50,138 bases of DNA from an uncultured beta proteobacterium (GTDB lineage: Bacteria; Pseudomonadota; Gammaproteobacteria; Burkholderiales; Burkholderiaceae). Each line of letters begins with the position of its first letter. Within the stretch, counting starts at the first letter, position 1. The notes under the pieces were generated by a model. That model was not told where the DNA came from. It did not search any database and was given only the letters and a program-made list of their open reading frames with translations. The position numbers were made by a program, and so were the translations under genes. The stretch is from assembly GCA_903909925.1 (NCBI GenBank), contig CAIVXR010000228.1, positions 1 to 50,138 on the forward strand, given 5' to 3'. Shown here piece after piece: positions 24,587 through 34,142 of this stretch.

Positions 24587-26015
24587 TCTTTGCCTCCGCT
24601 AAGGTATGTGGCAGTGCAGAGATTGAGCCCGCACCCATCGTAATTAAGACATCACCATCTTTTAATACTTGCGATAACTTTTCCGGCATCTCGCCAACAT
24701 TTGCAGCAAAGACTGCTGCTGCAGAATTTAAAGAAGCTTTTGAGACCTTCTCTTCTGCAAGAGCTGCCTTCATCAGACTCTTACCATCTGCGCCCGAAAT
24801 CTTTGCCTCTCCCGCGGGATAGACCTCAGTCAATACCAGGGCATCAAAATTTCTGAGGACGTTAACAAAATCCCCAAAACAATCTCGTGTTCTAGTAAAG
24901 CGATGTGGCTGAAATGCCAGTACCAAGCGGCGCTCTGGAAATGCACCACGAGCAGCCGCTAAGGTTGCAGCCATTTCTACTGGGTGGTGTCCATAATCGT
25001 CAATCAATGTGAAGCTTCCACCAGAAGCAAGGGGAATCTCGCCATAACGTTGAAAGCGACGACCAACACCACTAAATTCAGAAAGTGCTTTTGTGATTGC
25101 CTCATCACCCACACCTAACTCCGTAGCAATACCAATTGCAGCCAGAGCATTGCGGACGTTGTGTAAGCCAGGTAAATTAAGCGTTACATTTAATGGGCCA
25201 GGCTTATTGCCGTGTCTGCGAACTGTCCGGCGCTCTACTGTAAAGTGCATGCGGGTTCCTTCGGCGCGCACATTACTCGCTTTAATATCTGCGTCCTCTG
25301 ACAAGCCATAACGTAATACGGGTTGCGATACAAATGGAATAATGTCACGTACATTTGCATCATCAATACACAAAACTGCTACGCCATAAAATGGCATGCG
25401 CTGGATAAATTGCACAAAGGCTTGCTTTAATCTCGCCATATCATGCTGATAGGTATCCATATGATCAGCGTCAATATTAGTAACGACTTCCATTGCAGGA
25501 AAGAGCTGCAAGAAGGAGGCATCAGATTCATCGGCTTCAACCACAATGAAATCGCCTTGACCTAAGCGGGCATTAGCACCAGCAGAATTTAACTTACCAC
25601 CAATCACAAAGGTTGGGTCTAGGCCACCCTCAGCTAATACGGACGCAACCAGACTGGTTGTGGTGGTTTTACCGTGGGTTCCGGCGATAGCGATGCCTTG
25701 TTTTAGGCGCATCAGTTCGCCTAACATCACTGCTCTCTGAATCACTGGAATCTTGGCTGCGCGCGCTGCGAGTACCTCGGGATTATTTCCAGCTACAGCA
25801 GTAGAAATAACAACCGCCTCTGCAGTGCCAATATTTTTAGGGTCATGCCCAATATGAATTACTGCACCCAACTCCTTGAGGCGCTTTGTTGCAGCACCTT
25901 CCGCCAAATCAGATCCAGTAACTTGGTAACCTAAATTCAATAAAACTTCGGCGATACCGCTCATGCCGGCACCACCAATACCGATAAAGTGGATTTGCTG
26001 AACGATATGCTTCAT
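24579..26015 (-). CDS. murC: UDP-N-acetylmuramate--L-alanine ligase
   Basis: A 478-residue cytoplasmic Mur ligase that adds L-alanine to UDP-MurNAc. IHFIGIGGAGMSGIAEVL at the N-terminus, P-loop GTHGKTTTTSL, VEADESDASFL, DDYGHHPVEM and FQPHRFTRT are characteristic of MurC. The ATG at 26015 overlaps the murG stop (ATGA); six extra upstream codons to 26033 would be inside murG. Three-domain length is normal. Confidence 0.96.
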   Translation of the reverse strand: MKHIVQQIHFIGIGGAGMSGIAEVLLNLGYQVTGSDLAEGAATKRLKELGAVIHIGHDPKNIGTAEAVVISTAVAGNNPEVLAARAAKIPVIQRAVMLGELMRLKQGIAIAGTHGKTTTTSLVASVLAEGGLDPTFVIGGKLNSAGANARLGQGDFIVVEADESDASFLQLFPAMEVVTNIDADHMDTYQHDMARLKQAFVQFIQRMPFYGVAVLCIDDANVRDIIPFVSQPVLRYGLSEDADIKASNVRAEGTRMHFTVERRTVRRHGNKPGPLNVTLNLPGLHNVRNALAAIGIATELGVGDEAITKALSEFSGVGRRFQRYGEIPLASGGSFTLIDDYGHHPVEMAATLAAARGAFPERRLVLAFQPHRFTRTRDCFGDFVNVLRNFDALVLTEVYPAGEAKISGADGKSLMKAALAEEKVSKASLNSAAAVFAANVGEMPEKLSQVLKDGDVLITMGAGSISALPHTLAEAKSV

Positions 26016-27085
26016 ATACCCACCCCCGCACAATCAGCACAAACCTCAGCTACTCGCAAAGTTGCATGTGGTTTAGCTAAGGCGTGAGCACGCAAAGCCA
26101 TCTCTTTTAGGTCCGCACGATTGAAGTTTTGAATCATCAATGCCAAATCCTGTGGATTGAGATATTGCTGAGGCAATAAGATAGCGGCATTGGCGTCAGC
26201 TAAAAATCTTGCATTCCCAGTTTGGTGATCATCTATTGCAAATGGGAAAGGAATTAAGCAAGAAGCAACACCACATGCTGCTAGCTCTGATACCGTCATC
26301 GCTCCAGCGCGACAAATGACTAAATCAGCTTGTGCATATGCAGCTGGCATATCGTCGATAAAAGGTCGAATATCAGCCTCAACACCCAATTGGGCATAAT
26401 TCTTTTGTAAGTTTGCTAAATGCTTGTCACCCGCTTGATGGATCACTTTAGGACGAGCTTCTTTAGAAAGTAATGCCAAGGCTGCTGGAATGTTTTCATT
26501 GAGGGCGGCTGCACCTAAACTACCACCCACCACCAATATAGATAAAGGCCCTTGACGCTGGTCGTAGCGCAAAGCAGGCGCTGAAATATGATCAAATTCT
26601 TCGCGAATAGGATTGCCCACCCACTCGGCATGCGCCATCGTATTTGGAAAACCAGTCAATGTACGCATTGCAATTTTAGCGAGTGCGCGATTTGCACTAC
26701 CTGCTACCGAGTTAGACTCATGCAGCACTAGAGGGCGCTTTAATAACTTGCTTACCAAGCCACCAGGAAAAGTAATATAACCTCCCATACCCAAGACCAC
26801 AGAAGGCTTTATACGTCGCATAATCTGCCAACTTTGAATACAAGCGCGCATTAAATTGATCGGTAACATTAATTTGGCTTTGAGTCCCTTACCACGCAAA
26901 CCACCAAACTCAACCGCTTCAAATGGAAAATCACAAGACTTCACTAGGCGGTATTCCATGCCATTTTGGTTACCTAACCATGACACACTCCAACCGCAAA
27001 TCCGCAAATACTCAGCAACGGCAAGGCCTGGGAAGATATGCCCACCAGTACCGCCAGCCATCACTAAAATTGAGGGTCTTGTCAC
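26012..27085 (-). CDS. murG: UDP-GlcNAc:undecaprenyl-PP-MurNAc-pentapeptide GlcNAc transferase
   Basis: A 357-residue GT28 glycosyltransferase on the inner face of the membrane, turning lipid I into lipid II. The N-terminal glycine-rich loop GGTGGHIFPGLAVAEYL, the membrane-facing GMGGYITFPGGL, GNPIREEF, GGSLGAAALNENIP and the C-terminal CRAGAMTVSELAACG are all present. The start is a GTG (27085) overlapping the ftsW stop as GTGA, with GGAGGG 5 bases upstream. Confidence 0.96.
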   Translation of the reverse strand: MTRPSILVMAGGTGGHIFPGLAVAEYLRICGWSVSWLGNQNGMEYRLVKSCDFPFEAVEFGGLRGKGLKAKLMLPINLMRACIQSWQIMRRIKPSVVLGMGGYITFPGGLVSKLLKRPLVLHESNSVAGSANRALAKIAMRTLTGFPNTMAHAEWVGNPIREEFDHISAPALRYDQRQGPLSILVVGGSLGAAALNENIPAALALLSKEARPKVIHQAGDKHLANLQKNYAQLGVEADIRPFIDDMPAAYAQADLVICRAGAMTVSELAACGVASCLIPFPFAIDDHQTGNARFLADANAAILLPQQYLNPQDLALMIQNFNRADLKEMALRAHALAKPHATLRVAEVCADCAGVGI

Positions 27086-28353
27086 AGCTTCCCTCCGCGC
27101 ATCAAAATGCGATTCTCATAATCAATTCGTAGCAGCATTGCAATCGCAATTGCATTCATCAAAATTCCGGATCCACCGTAACTTACTAATGGCAATGTCA
27201 AGCCCTTAGTCGGCAATAAGCCTAAGTTCACGCCCATATTGATAAAGGCTTGCCAACCAATCCAGATGGCAACACCCTTAGCTGCAAGACCAGCAAAACT
27301 TCGATCCAATTGCAAGGCAGTACGACCAATTAAGAAGGCGCGTCGTACGATCCAATAAAATAAGAAGATCATGACAACCACACCAACGAAGCCAAGCTCT
27401 TCACCAATCACTGCCATGATGAAATCGGTATGCGCTTCAGGTAAATAGTGTAATTTTTCTACACTGCCGCCAAGTCCAGTACCAAACCATTCACCACGAC
27501 CAAAAGCCATTAAGGAATGGGTTAACTGATAACCTTTATTTGCTGCGTTATCGACCTGCCATGGATCCATAAAGGCGAGCATACGGCCACGACGAAATGG
27601 TGAAAGTGCGATCATCGCTGCGCCACTCATTAAGCCAACTGCAATCAAGCCGCCAAATAACTTGGCATTAATACCGCCCAAAAACAAGATACCAAATGCA
27701 ATTAAAGCTACCACCACGAATGCGCCCATATCGGGCTCAGCCATCAAGAGGCCACCAACCAAGGCAACTGCAATACCCATTGGTAGCATGCCCTTAACAA
27801 AAGAATGTAGATATTCTTGACGTTGTACTGTGTAGCTTGCAGCAAAAATGACAGCCGCAAATTTCATGAGCTCAGATGGCTGGAAGTTCATAAGGCCAAG
27901 TGGAATCCAACGCTTAGCCCCATTTACTCCTTTACCAACACCAGGAATGAGAACTGCAATTAATAGCAGCACGGTAAAACCAAAAATGAGGGGAGAATAG
28001 CGATCCCACATTTTGCTTGGGATCTTGAAAACCCAAATACCAACCCCAAGAGCAATTGCCAAAGAAATCATATGGCGAATGAGGAAAAAGTTACTACTGT
28101 AGTTAGCGTATTTAGGGCCATCGGCCAAAGTAATCGATGCTGAATACACCATTACTAAACCAATCAACATTAAGGATAGAACTGCCCATACCAGTAATTG
28201 GTCATACTCCATCATGCGCGAGCGTGTTTGCTCAACTCCTGATACAGCATCTCTTAAGCCAGTACGGAAGTTATCAATCTCACCTCGGGAAAAATTCCAA
28301 AAGCGATCTAAACCTAAGCGGTTATCGGGAAAAAATTTGTCTTTTAGATTCAC
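27082..28353 (-). CDS. ftsW: Peptidoglycan glycosyltransferase FtsW
   Basis: A 423-residue SEDS-family polytopic membrane protein, the septal peptidoglycan polymerase that works with FtsI. A cytoplasmic N-terminus of about 50 residues precedes roughly ten membrane segments (first near LLVWAVLSLMLIGLVMVYSAS). PLGLMNFQPSELMKFA, AEPDMGAFVV, and the C-terminal LLPTKGLTLPLVSYGGSGIL are family hallmarks. The GTG start overlaps the murD stop as GTGA, with GGAG 8 bases upstream. Confidence 0.96.
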   Translation of the reverse strand: MNLKDKFFPDNRLGLDRFWNFSRGEIDNFRTGLRDAVSGVEQTRSRMMEYDQLLVWAVLSLMLIGLVMVYSASITLADGPKYANYSSNFFLIRHMISLAIALGVGIWVFKIPSKMWDRYSPLIFGFTVLLLIAVLIPGVGKGVNGAKRWIPLGLMNFQPSELMKFAAVIFAASYTVQRQEYLHSFVKGMLPMGIAVALVGGLLMAEPDMGAFVVVALIAFGILFLGGINAKLFGGLIAVGLMSGAAMIALSPFRRGRMLAFMDPWQVDNAANKGYQLTHSLMAFGRGEWFGTGLGGSVEKLHYLPEAHTDFIMAVIGEELGFVGVVVMIFLFYWIVRRAFLIGRTALQLDRSFAGLAAKGVAIWIGWQAFINMGVNLGLLPTKGLTLPLVSYGGSGILMNAIAIAMLLRIDYENRILMRGGKL

Positions 28354-29990
28354 GCTTGAGCTCCTTCGAAACGCATTCCCAATTCCTCAACTTCACCAAC
28401 AAATGCCTGAGCGCGGGCAACATAATCTTTAAATTGATCAAAACTCGCACACGCAGGAGAAAGCAAAACTAAATCGCCAGCCTGTGCTTGTTCTGCAGCC
28501 GTCCTGACAGCAGCTTCTAAGTTGCCGCTCATCGTACAAGGCACATCCTGACCAATAGCTTCGCCAATGGCAGCGCCATCTTTTCCAATCAAGAAAACGC
28601 CTTTTACAAAACGTAGAGTAGGTTCACGTAGTGGGCCAAAGTCTTGCCCTTTACCATCGCCACCTGCAATTAACCAAATCCTCTTGCCAGTTTCATTACC
28701 ACCCAAACCATTTAGGGCAGCTACTGTTGCGCCGACGTTGGTACCCTTACTATCATCAACATATTCAACATCATTGACTATCGCAATACTCTGAACACGA
28801 TGAGGTTCACCGTGATAATCACGTAAACCATGTAAGAGAACATTCATTGGCAAGTTAGCAGCTCTTGCTAATGCCAGCGCAGCTAGTGCATTTAATGCAT
28901 TGTGACGACCACGAATTCTGAGTGCATCGGCCGGGATAAGACGCTTCAAGCGAAGTGGCTCATCTTGTTTCATTGCCAGAGATTTACGACGACGTTTAGC
29001 TTGCGGCTCAAGATCTTCATCCACTTCGGCCCATACTAGCCAGTCGATTCCTCCAGCACGCAAGTCGTGCTCGATACCAAAGGCGCCTTGCTCATCAGGC
29101 CTATCAGAACCAAAGGTAACAATCGACCTTTCTGATTTTTTGTCATTAGAAAGTAAATTCATGACCATAGAGTCATCGCGATTTAAGATACAAATGGTAT
29201 CTACGCCAAATATTTTTGCTTTTGCATCTGCATACGCTTGCATATCACCATGCCAATCCAAATGATCTTGTGTGATATTGAGAACAGTAGCTGCAGTTGC
29301 ATTAAGAGTGTACGTATAAACCAGTTGGAAGCTAGATAATTCCAGCACCCAAATATCAGGCATATCTTCAATTTGATCAGCATCATTTAAGCAAGTCATT
29401 AGCTTGTCTAAAGCTGCAGGACTAATATTTCCTGCTACTGCAACCTTCTTGCCAGCGCGCTCGCAAAGCTGTCCTGTTAAGGCAGTAGTGGTTGTTTTTC
29501 CATTAGTGCCAGTAATGGCTAACACTGCTGATGAATAAGCAGAATTATTTGCTTGTGCCATGCGATCTAACGCTGCAATTGCACGTGCAAAAAATTCAAT
29601 CTCACTCCAAATATCAATCCTGACTTTTCTGGCTTTGACTAAGAATGATTGAGTCGGCTCTTGGAGCGGAGATAGACCAGGGCTGATACCAATCACATCA
29701 ATATCATTTAATAGCTCATCGCGCAATGGTCCAAATTGAATATCTTTCAGTCCAGCTATTTGCAATTCCTCAAGCCAGACATTCTGGCGTTCAGAAAATT
29801 GAGACTGATCACGCGTGTCTATTAAACGAACGGTGGCACCATTACTCAAGCACCACTTAGCCATAGCAACTCCTGACTCACCTAGACCCATAATCAAAAA
29901 TCGATTAGGGGCCTGATAGCCTGTGTCAGCTATAAAAGCAGGATTAGCGAAAGTGTTTTGTAAGTTCAGCATATTTACTTTTGGGCTCAC
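28350..29990 (-). CDS. murD: UDP-N-acetylmuramoyl-L-alanine--D-glutamate ligase
   Basis: A 546-residue Mur ligase adding D-glutamate. MGLGESGVAMAKWCLSNGA (N-terminal domain), P-loop ITGTNGKTTTTAL, ELSSFQL, NITQDHLDWHG, GRHNALNALAALA and DDSKGTNVGATVAAL are present. It is about 100 residues longer than E. coli MurD. The extra length includes a charged stretch with KRRRK before the substrate-binding RGRHN, and an insert before the P-loop. Enlarged MurD is known in betaproteobacteria, so it is unusual but not broken. The GTG start overlaps the mraY stop (GTGA); an ATG six codons later (29972) is an alternative. Confidence 0.95.
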   Translation of the reverse strand: MSPKVNMLNLQNTFANPAFIADTGYQAPNRFLIMGLGESGVAMAKWCLSNGATVRLIDTRDQSQFSERQNVWLEELQIAGLKDIQFGPLRDELLNDIDVIGISPGLSPLQEPTQSFLVKARKVRIDIWSEIEFFARAIAALDRMAQANNSAYSSAVLAITGTNGKTTTTALTGQLCERAGKKVAVAGNISPAALDKLMTCLNDADQIEDMPDIWVLELSSFQLVYTYTLNATAATVLNITQDHLDWHGDMQAYADAKAKIFGVDTICILNRDDSMVMNLLSNDKKSERSIVTFGSDRPDEQGAFGIEHDLRAGGIDWLVWAEVDEDLEPQAKRRRKSLAMKQDEPLRLKRLIPADALRIRGRHNALNALAALALARAANLPMNVLLHGLRDYHGEPHRVQSIAIVNDVEYVDDSKGTNVGATVAALNGLGGNETGKRIWLIAGGDGKGQDFGPLREPTLRFVKGVFLIGKDGAAIGEAIGQDVPCTMSGNLEAAVRTAAEQAQAGDLVLLSPACASFDQFKDYVARAQAFVGEVEELGMRFEGAQA

Positions 29991-31156
29991 CGTAATTTGA
30001 GGCTGGATAAGCCAATTAATACTAAGAGGATGGTGATGATCCAGAAACGCACGACTACTTGCGTCTCTTTCCAGCCACCTAGTTCAAAATGATGATGCAG
30101 TGGAGCCATACGGAAAATTCGGCGGCCCTCACCAGAATATTTTTTAGTTAATTTGAACCACAATACTTGCAGCATTACAGAAACGGTTTCTGCAACGAAC
30201 ACTCCACCCATCACAAAAAGCACAATCTCTTGGCGCACAATTACAGCGATAGTTCCAAGTGCACCGCCTAAAGCAAGCGCCCCAACATCACCCATAAAGA
30301 CTTGTGCAGGATGCGTGTTGTACCAAAGGAAAGCTAAACCAGCGCCGCCCATAGCACCACAAAAGATCATCAACTCACCTGCGCCAGGGATATAGGGAAA
30401 CAATAAATATTTGGCATAAATTGCATTACCCATCACATAGGCAAATGCGCCTAATGCGGCCCCCACCAAAATGACAGGCATGATCACCAGGCCATCGAGG
30501 CCATCAGTCAGATTTACTGCATTACTGCTTCCAACGATCACCAAGTAACTCAAGATGATGAATCCCATCATGCCTAGTGGATAGCTAACTTCTTTGATGA
30601 AGGGCAATAGAAGATTTGTTTTTGCTGGCAGATCAAGGGCAAAGCCGCTCCTCACCCATTCGTAGAAAAGTTGGAGCACTTTGAGGTTATTCACCTCTGA
30701 AACTGAGAATGCTAAGTAAATCGCTGCAAATAAACCAATGCAAGTTTGCCAAAGAAATTTTTCTCTAGATGCCATTCCTTTAGGATCTTTATTAACAACC
30801 TTGCGATAGTCATCTACCCAGCCAATTGCGCCAAAGCCGAACGTGACAATCATCACAATCCAGATGAAGCGATTACTTAAGTCTGCCCACAATACGCAAG
30901 AAACAAAAATACCAATCAAGATCAGAACTCCGCCCATTGTTGGAGTACCAGATTTGACTAAATGGGTTTGTGGTCCATCGGTACGAACAGCTTGACCCAT
31001 TTTTAAGGCAGTCAATTTACGAATTACCCATGGGCCGGCAGCCAAGCCAATTAATAAGGCCGTGACAGTTGCCATCACAGCTCTAAAGGTAATGTAGTTA
31101 AAGACCCGAAAGAATCCAAAATCATCCTGTAGCCATTGCGCCAAAATTAAGAGCAT
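29987..31156 (-). CDS. mraY: Phospho-N-acetylmuramoyl-pentapeptide-transferase
   Basis: A 389-residue polytopic membrane enzyme making lipid I from UDP-MurNAc-pentapeptide and undecaprenyl phosphate. GTPTMGGVLIL near the N-terminus, GWVDDYRKV with the catalytic-region aspartates, NAVNLTDGLDGL, the metal-binding FMGDVGALALGG, and MAPLHHHFELGGWKE are MraY signatures. Length is the betaproteobacterial norm. The ATG overlaps the murF end by 10 bases. Confidence 0.97.
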   Translation of the reverse strand: MLLILAQWLQDDFGFFRVFNYITFRAVMATVTALLIGLAAGPWVIRKLTALKMGQAVRTDGPQTHLVKSGTPTMGGVLILIGIFVSCVLWADLSNRFIWIVMIVTFGFGAIGWVDDYRKVVNKDPKGMASREKFLWQTCIGLFAAIYLAFSVSEVNNLKVLQLFYEWVRSGFALDLPAKTNLLLPFIKEVSYPLGMMGFIILSYLVIVGSSNAVNLTDGLDGLVIMPVILVGAALGAFAYVMGNAIYAKYLLFPYIPGAGELMIFCGAMGGAGLAFLWYNTHPAQVFMGDVGALALGGALGTIAVIVRQEIVLFVMGGVFVAETVSVMLQVLWFKLTKKYSGEGRRIFRMAPLHHHFELGGWKETQVVVRFWIITILLVLIGLSSLKLR

Positions 31157-32595
31157 GTTTTAGCCTCCTCTAATAAGGCTTGCACCACACGCTCCATGCG
31201 CATAAACCGTGAACCTTTAATCAAAATATTTAAATGTTCCTTGCTACCAGTTGATTGGGCATGTAAAGCATCTCTCAACTGCACAATAAGACTATCTATT
31301 TCAGAGAAATGTTTTGCACTAGTGGTTAGCAACCTACTCTTCTTAACTTCTTCAAAGCCTTCAATAGCAAATTGACACTGCTGACCTAAAGCAAATAATT
31401 TAGTAACCCCCTGCTCAGCAGCATAAGCACCAACTTCGCGATGAAATTCAGGACCCTGATTACCCACTTCTCCCATATCACCCAAAACTAACCAGGATGT
31501 ATTGCCTGACTGCTTCAATGCATCAATTGCTGCTCTTACTGAATCTGGATTAGCGTTATAGCTGTCATCAATTAAAGTGTGATTGGGATCAATCTTCTTA
31601 GCTTGCATCCGCCCATGAACCGGTAAAAATGATTCAAGACCTTGCCTAATTTTTTCGAGGCTAATACCAGCTGCTAGTGCAACTGCGCTAGCAGCTAATG
31701 CATTGCGTACATTGTGACTACCTAAGGTATTGAGCTGCACTTCTATAGAGCCCAACTCTGTCTGCACTTGCACTTGATCGTTGCTGAGTAAGCGCCCTAT
31801 TACTGCAGCCTGAGATTTTGACTGTCCAGATAGCAAAACAAAATCAATTACTTTTCTCCCAGCAGCAGCTTCATGCCAGACACCTGCGAACTCTGAGTCT
31901 GCGGGGAAAACTGCAACGCCGTCATTTGGCAAAGCACGGAGTGCATCAGAGTGCTCTTGCGTCACTGCAGCTACCGTAGCCATAAATTCTTGATGCTCAC
32001 GCTGTGCATTGTTAATCAGGGCGATATTTGGTTGTGCAATGTTTGCGAGCTGAGCAGTTTCACCTGGGTGATTCATGCCTAATTCAACTACCGCTAGCCG
32101 ATCTGTCGACCGAAGCTTTAACAAGGTTAGCGGTAGGCCAATATCATTATTAAGATTACCCTTGGTAACAAGAGTGTGCTGTTCGCCTACAGCAGCCTTA
32201 AATATCGAAGCAATCATTTCTTTAACGGTGGTCTTACCATTACTACCTGTTACTAAAGCCAATGGAATTGGATGATTGCTACGCCAAGCTTTAGCTAATA
32301 TTCCTAAGGCAATTCTTGTATCTAAAACGCATACAGCGGGTAGATTTACAGGGCATTTATCTTTATTGCTAATAAGCACTCCAGCCGCGCCTGCTTTAGC
32401 AACATCAGACAAAAAGTCATGTGCATCAAAACGCTCGCCTACTAGGGCTATAAATAATTCTTTAGAATCAATTTGACGGCTATCCGTTCCAACTCTTGAA
32501 ATATTGGCCAATTGAGCATCTTGTGCAGAAATATTGAGTAGCACACTGCCAGGTAGCATGGTGTGTACTTGAGCTAGCGTTGTCATTGCAGACAT
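31147..32595 (-). CDS. murF: UDP-MurNAc-tripeptide--D-alanyl-D-alanine ligase
   Basis: A 482-residue Mur ligase that adds the D-Ala-D-Ala made by DdlB. P-loop VTGSNGKTTVKEM, VELGMNHPGETAQL, RNALAASAVALAAG, IDDSYNANPDSVRAAI and VLGDMGEVGNQGPEFH are the MurF hallmarks. The ATG at 32595 overlaps the murE stop as TGATG. A TTG one codon upstream and a further ATG three codons downstream are alternatives. Transcribed with mraY just downstream. Confidence 0.95.
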   Translation of the reverse strand: MSAMTTLAQVHTMLPGSVLLNISAQDAQLANISRVGTDSRQIDSKELFIALVGERFDAHDFLSDVAKAGAAGVLISNKDKCPVNLPAVCVLDTRIALGILAKAWRSNHPIPLALVTGSNGKTTVKEMIASIFKAAVGEQHTLVTKGNLNNDIGLPLTLLKLRSTDRLAVVELGMNHPGETAQLANIAQPNIALINNAQREHQEFMATVAAVTQEHSDALRALPNDGVAVFPADSEFAGVWHEAAAGRKVIDFVLLSGQSKSQAAVIGRLLSNDQVQVQTELGSIEVQLNTLGSHNVRNALAASAVALAAGISLEKIRQGLESFLPVHGRMQAKKIDPNHTLIDDSYNANPDSVRAAIDALKQSGNTSWLVLGDMGEVGNQGPEFHREVGAYAAEQGVTKLFALGQQCQFAIEGFEEVKKSRLLTTSAKHFSEIDSLIVQLRDALHAQSTGSKEHLNILIKGSRFMRMERVVQALLEEAKTCS

Positions 32596-34142
32596 CAAGC
32601 CATACCCCCAGTAGCTAAGCGAATATGCTCTTGGTCTGAGAAATCAAATTTTTTGCCCTTAATTTCTTGGGTAGTTTCATGACCTTTGCCTGCAACCAAG
32701 ACAATATCTTGAGGAGCAGCATTCCGCACAGCAGCCATAATCGCTGCAGAGCGATCAATAATCATCTGCACATTTGAATTCTGATTGATGCCATCACAAA
32801 TCATTTTTATGATTGACTGCGGGTCTTCAGACCTAGGGTTATCGCTCGTAATGATGATTTGGTCGGCATACTGCTGAGCGACTGCCCCCATTTGAGGACG
32901 TTTACCAACATCACGATCACCTCCACAACCAAATACACACCAAATCTTTCCGCCTCGTTGCTGTGCTATAGGAGCTAAAGCCTTCAATGTCTTTTGCAAA
33001 GCATCTGGGGTATGTGCGTAATCAACTACTACCAATAAACCCTCTGTCTTTTGCTGCTTACTCACTTGAATTAATTCCATACGCCCGAGTACCGGATGCA
33101 ATTGACTTACCTTCCTGCTTGCCTGCTCACAACTTAAACCTTGGGTTAGCAATACAGTCCACACCGCAAGCGCATTGCTTAAATTAAATTCACCTAATAA
33201 GGGGATATGTAAAACATTACTTTCAGCCCCCTTGTAAGTGAATAAAGAGTCGTATCCAGCACCATTTAAGATGCTATCTTTAGCGTAAATACACTGCAGA
33301 CGATCACCGAACTTTTCAAATCCCTGGAGAGCATCTTGATTAGTTGTATAGGCCCATACCTTGATATCACCTTTAGCTAAAAGCTTCATCGCGATCTCAC
33401 GACCAAATGCATCATCTAAATTAATGACCGCATGCTCTAGCCCTGCAAATGCGAACAGCTTTGCTTTTGCCTCAGCGTAGTGAGCCATAGTGCCGTGATA
33501 ATCTAAATGATCTTGGGTTAGATTTGTAAACACTGCACAATTGATCTGAGTACCAGCTACTCGATTTTGATGTAAGGCATGTGATGACACTTCCATCACT
33601 GCTTGCTTAGCACCAACCTTCAATAATTCTTTAAATTGAGTTTGTAGCTTTGGTGCATCCGGAGTTGTATAGCCAGTTTGTACTAAAGAACCTGTGAAGC
33701 CCGTACCTAAAGTACCCAATACTGCTGTTCGATGGTTTGGTTCATCTAATGCTTGAGCTAACCATTGTGTAATACTAGTTTTACCATTGGTGCCAGTAAC
33801 GCCAATTACTTTTAATTGCTTACTGGGATAGTCATACCATTGGGCAGACAATTCACCAGCTTTTTCTGCCAGGCTTTCAACTGCAATACATTTTGGGTGA
33901 TCTCGATATTCTGTACCAGCACCCACAGGGTCGAATAACACTACAGCTGCACCATTCGCTAATGCAGCATTGATAAATTGACGGCCATCTCGTAATGCAT
34001 TTCCATGACCAACAGGGTAGGCAAAAAAGATGTCGCCAGACTGTATCTGGCGACTATCTGCACTAACCTTAGCCGTACTATTTGCTTGGCTGCGCAAGTG
34101 CTCAATCAGATGATTGGGTTCTATATTCAATGCCGCCCTCAT
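32595..34142 (-). CDS. murE: UDP-MurNAc-L-alanyl-D-glutamate--2,6-diaminopimelate ligase
   Basis: A 515-residue Mur ligase for the third peptide residue. P-loop GVTGTNGKTSITQW, VMEVSSHALHQNRV, NLTQDHLDYHG and CVFGCGGDRDVGKRPQM are present. The DNPR motif (in TSDNPRSEDPQ) specifies meso-diaminopimelate rather than lysine, as expected for a Gram-negative wall. The ATG overlaps the ftsI stop (ATGA). Confidence 0.96.
   Translation of the reverse strand: MRAALNIEPNHLIEHLRSQANSTAKVSADSRQIQSGDIFFAYPVGHGNALRDGRQFINAALANGAAVVLFDPVGAGTEYRDHPKCIAVESLAEKAGELSAQWYDYPSKQLKVIGVTGTNGKTSITQWLAQALDEPNHRTAVLGTLGTGFTGSLVQTGYTTPDAPKLQTQFKELLKVGAKQAVMEVSSHALHQNRVAGTQINCAVFTNLTQDHLDYHGTMAHYAEAKAKLFAFAGLEHAVINLDDAFGREIAMKLLAKGDIKVWAYTTNQDALQGFEKFGDRLQCIYAKDSILNGAGYDSLFTYKGAESNVLHIPLLGEFNLSNALAVWTVLLTQGLSCEQASRKVSQLHPVLGRMELIQVSKQQKTEGLLVVVDYAHTPDALQKTLKALAPIAQQRGGKIWCVFGCGGDRDVGKRPQMGAVAQQYADQIIITSDNPRSEDPQSIIKMICDGINQNSNVQMIIDRSAAIMAAVRNAAPQDIVLVAGKGHETTQEIKGKKFDFSDQEHIRLATGGMA

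Noticed and set aside
26856..27209. A 117-codon plus-strand frame over murG and ftsW
   Set aside because: Antisense to two clearly conserved genes with no family resemblance; an ordinary shadow frame.
28137..28472. A 111-codon plus-strand frame over the ftsW/murD junction
   Set aside because: Covers conserved ends of both genes on the opposite strand and shows no protein-like signature.
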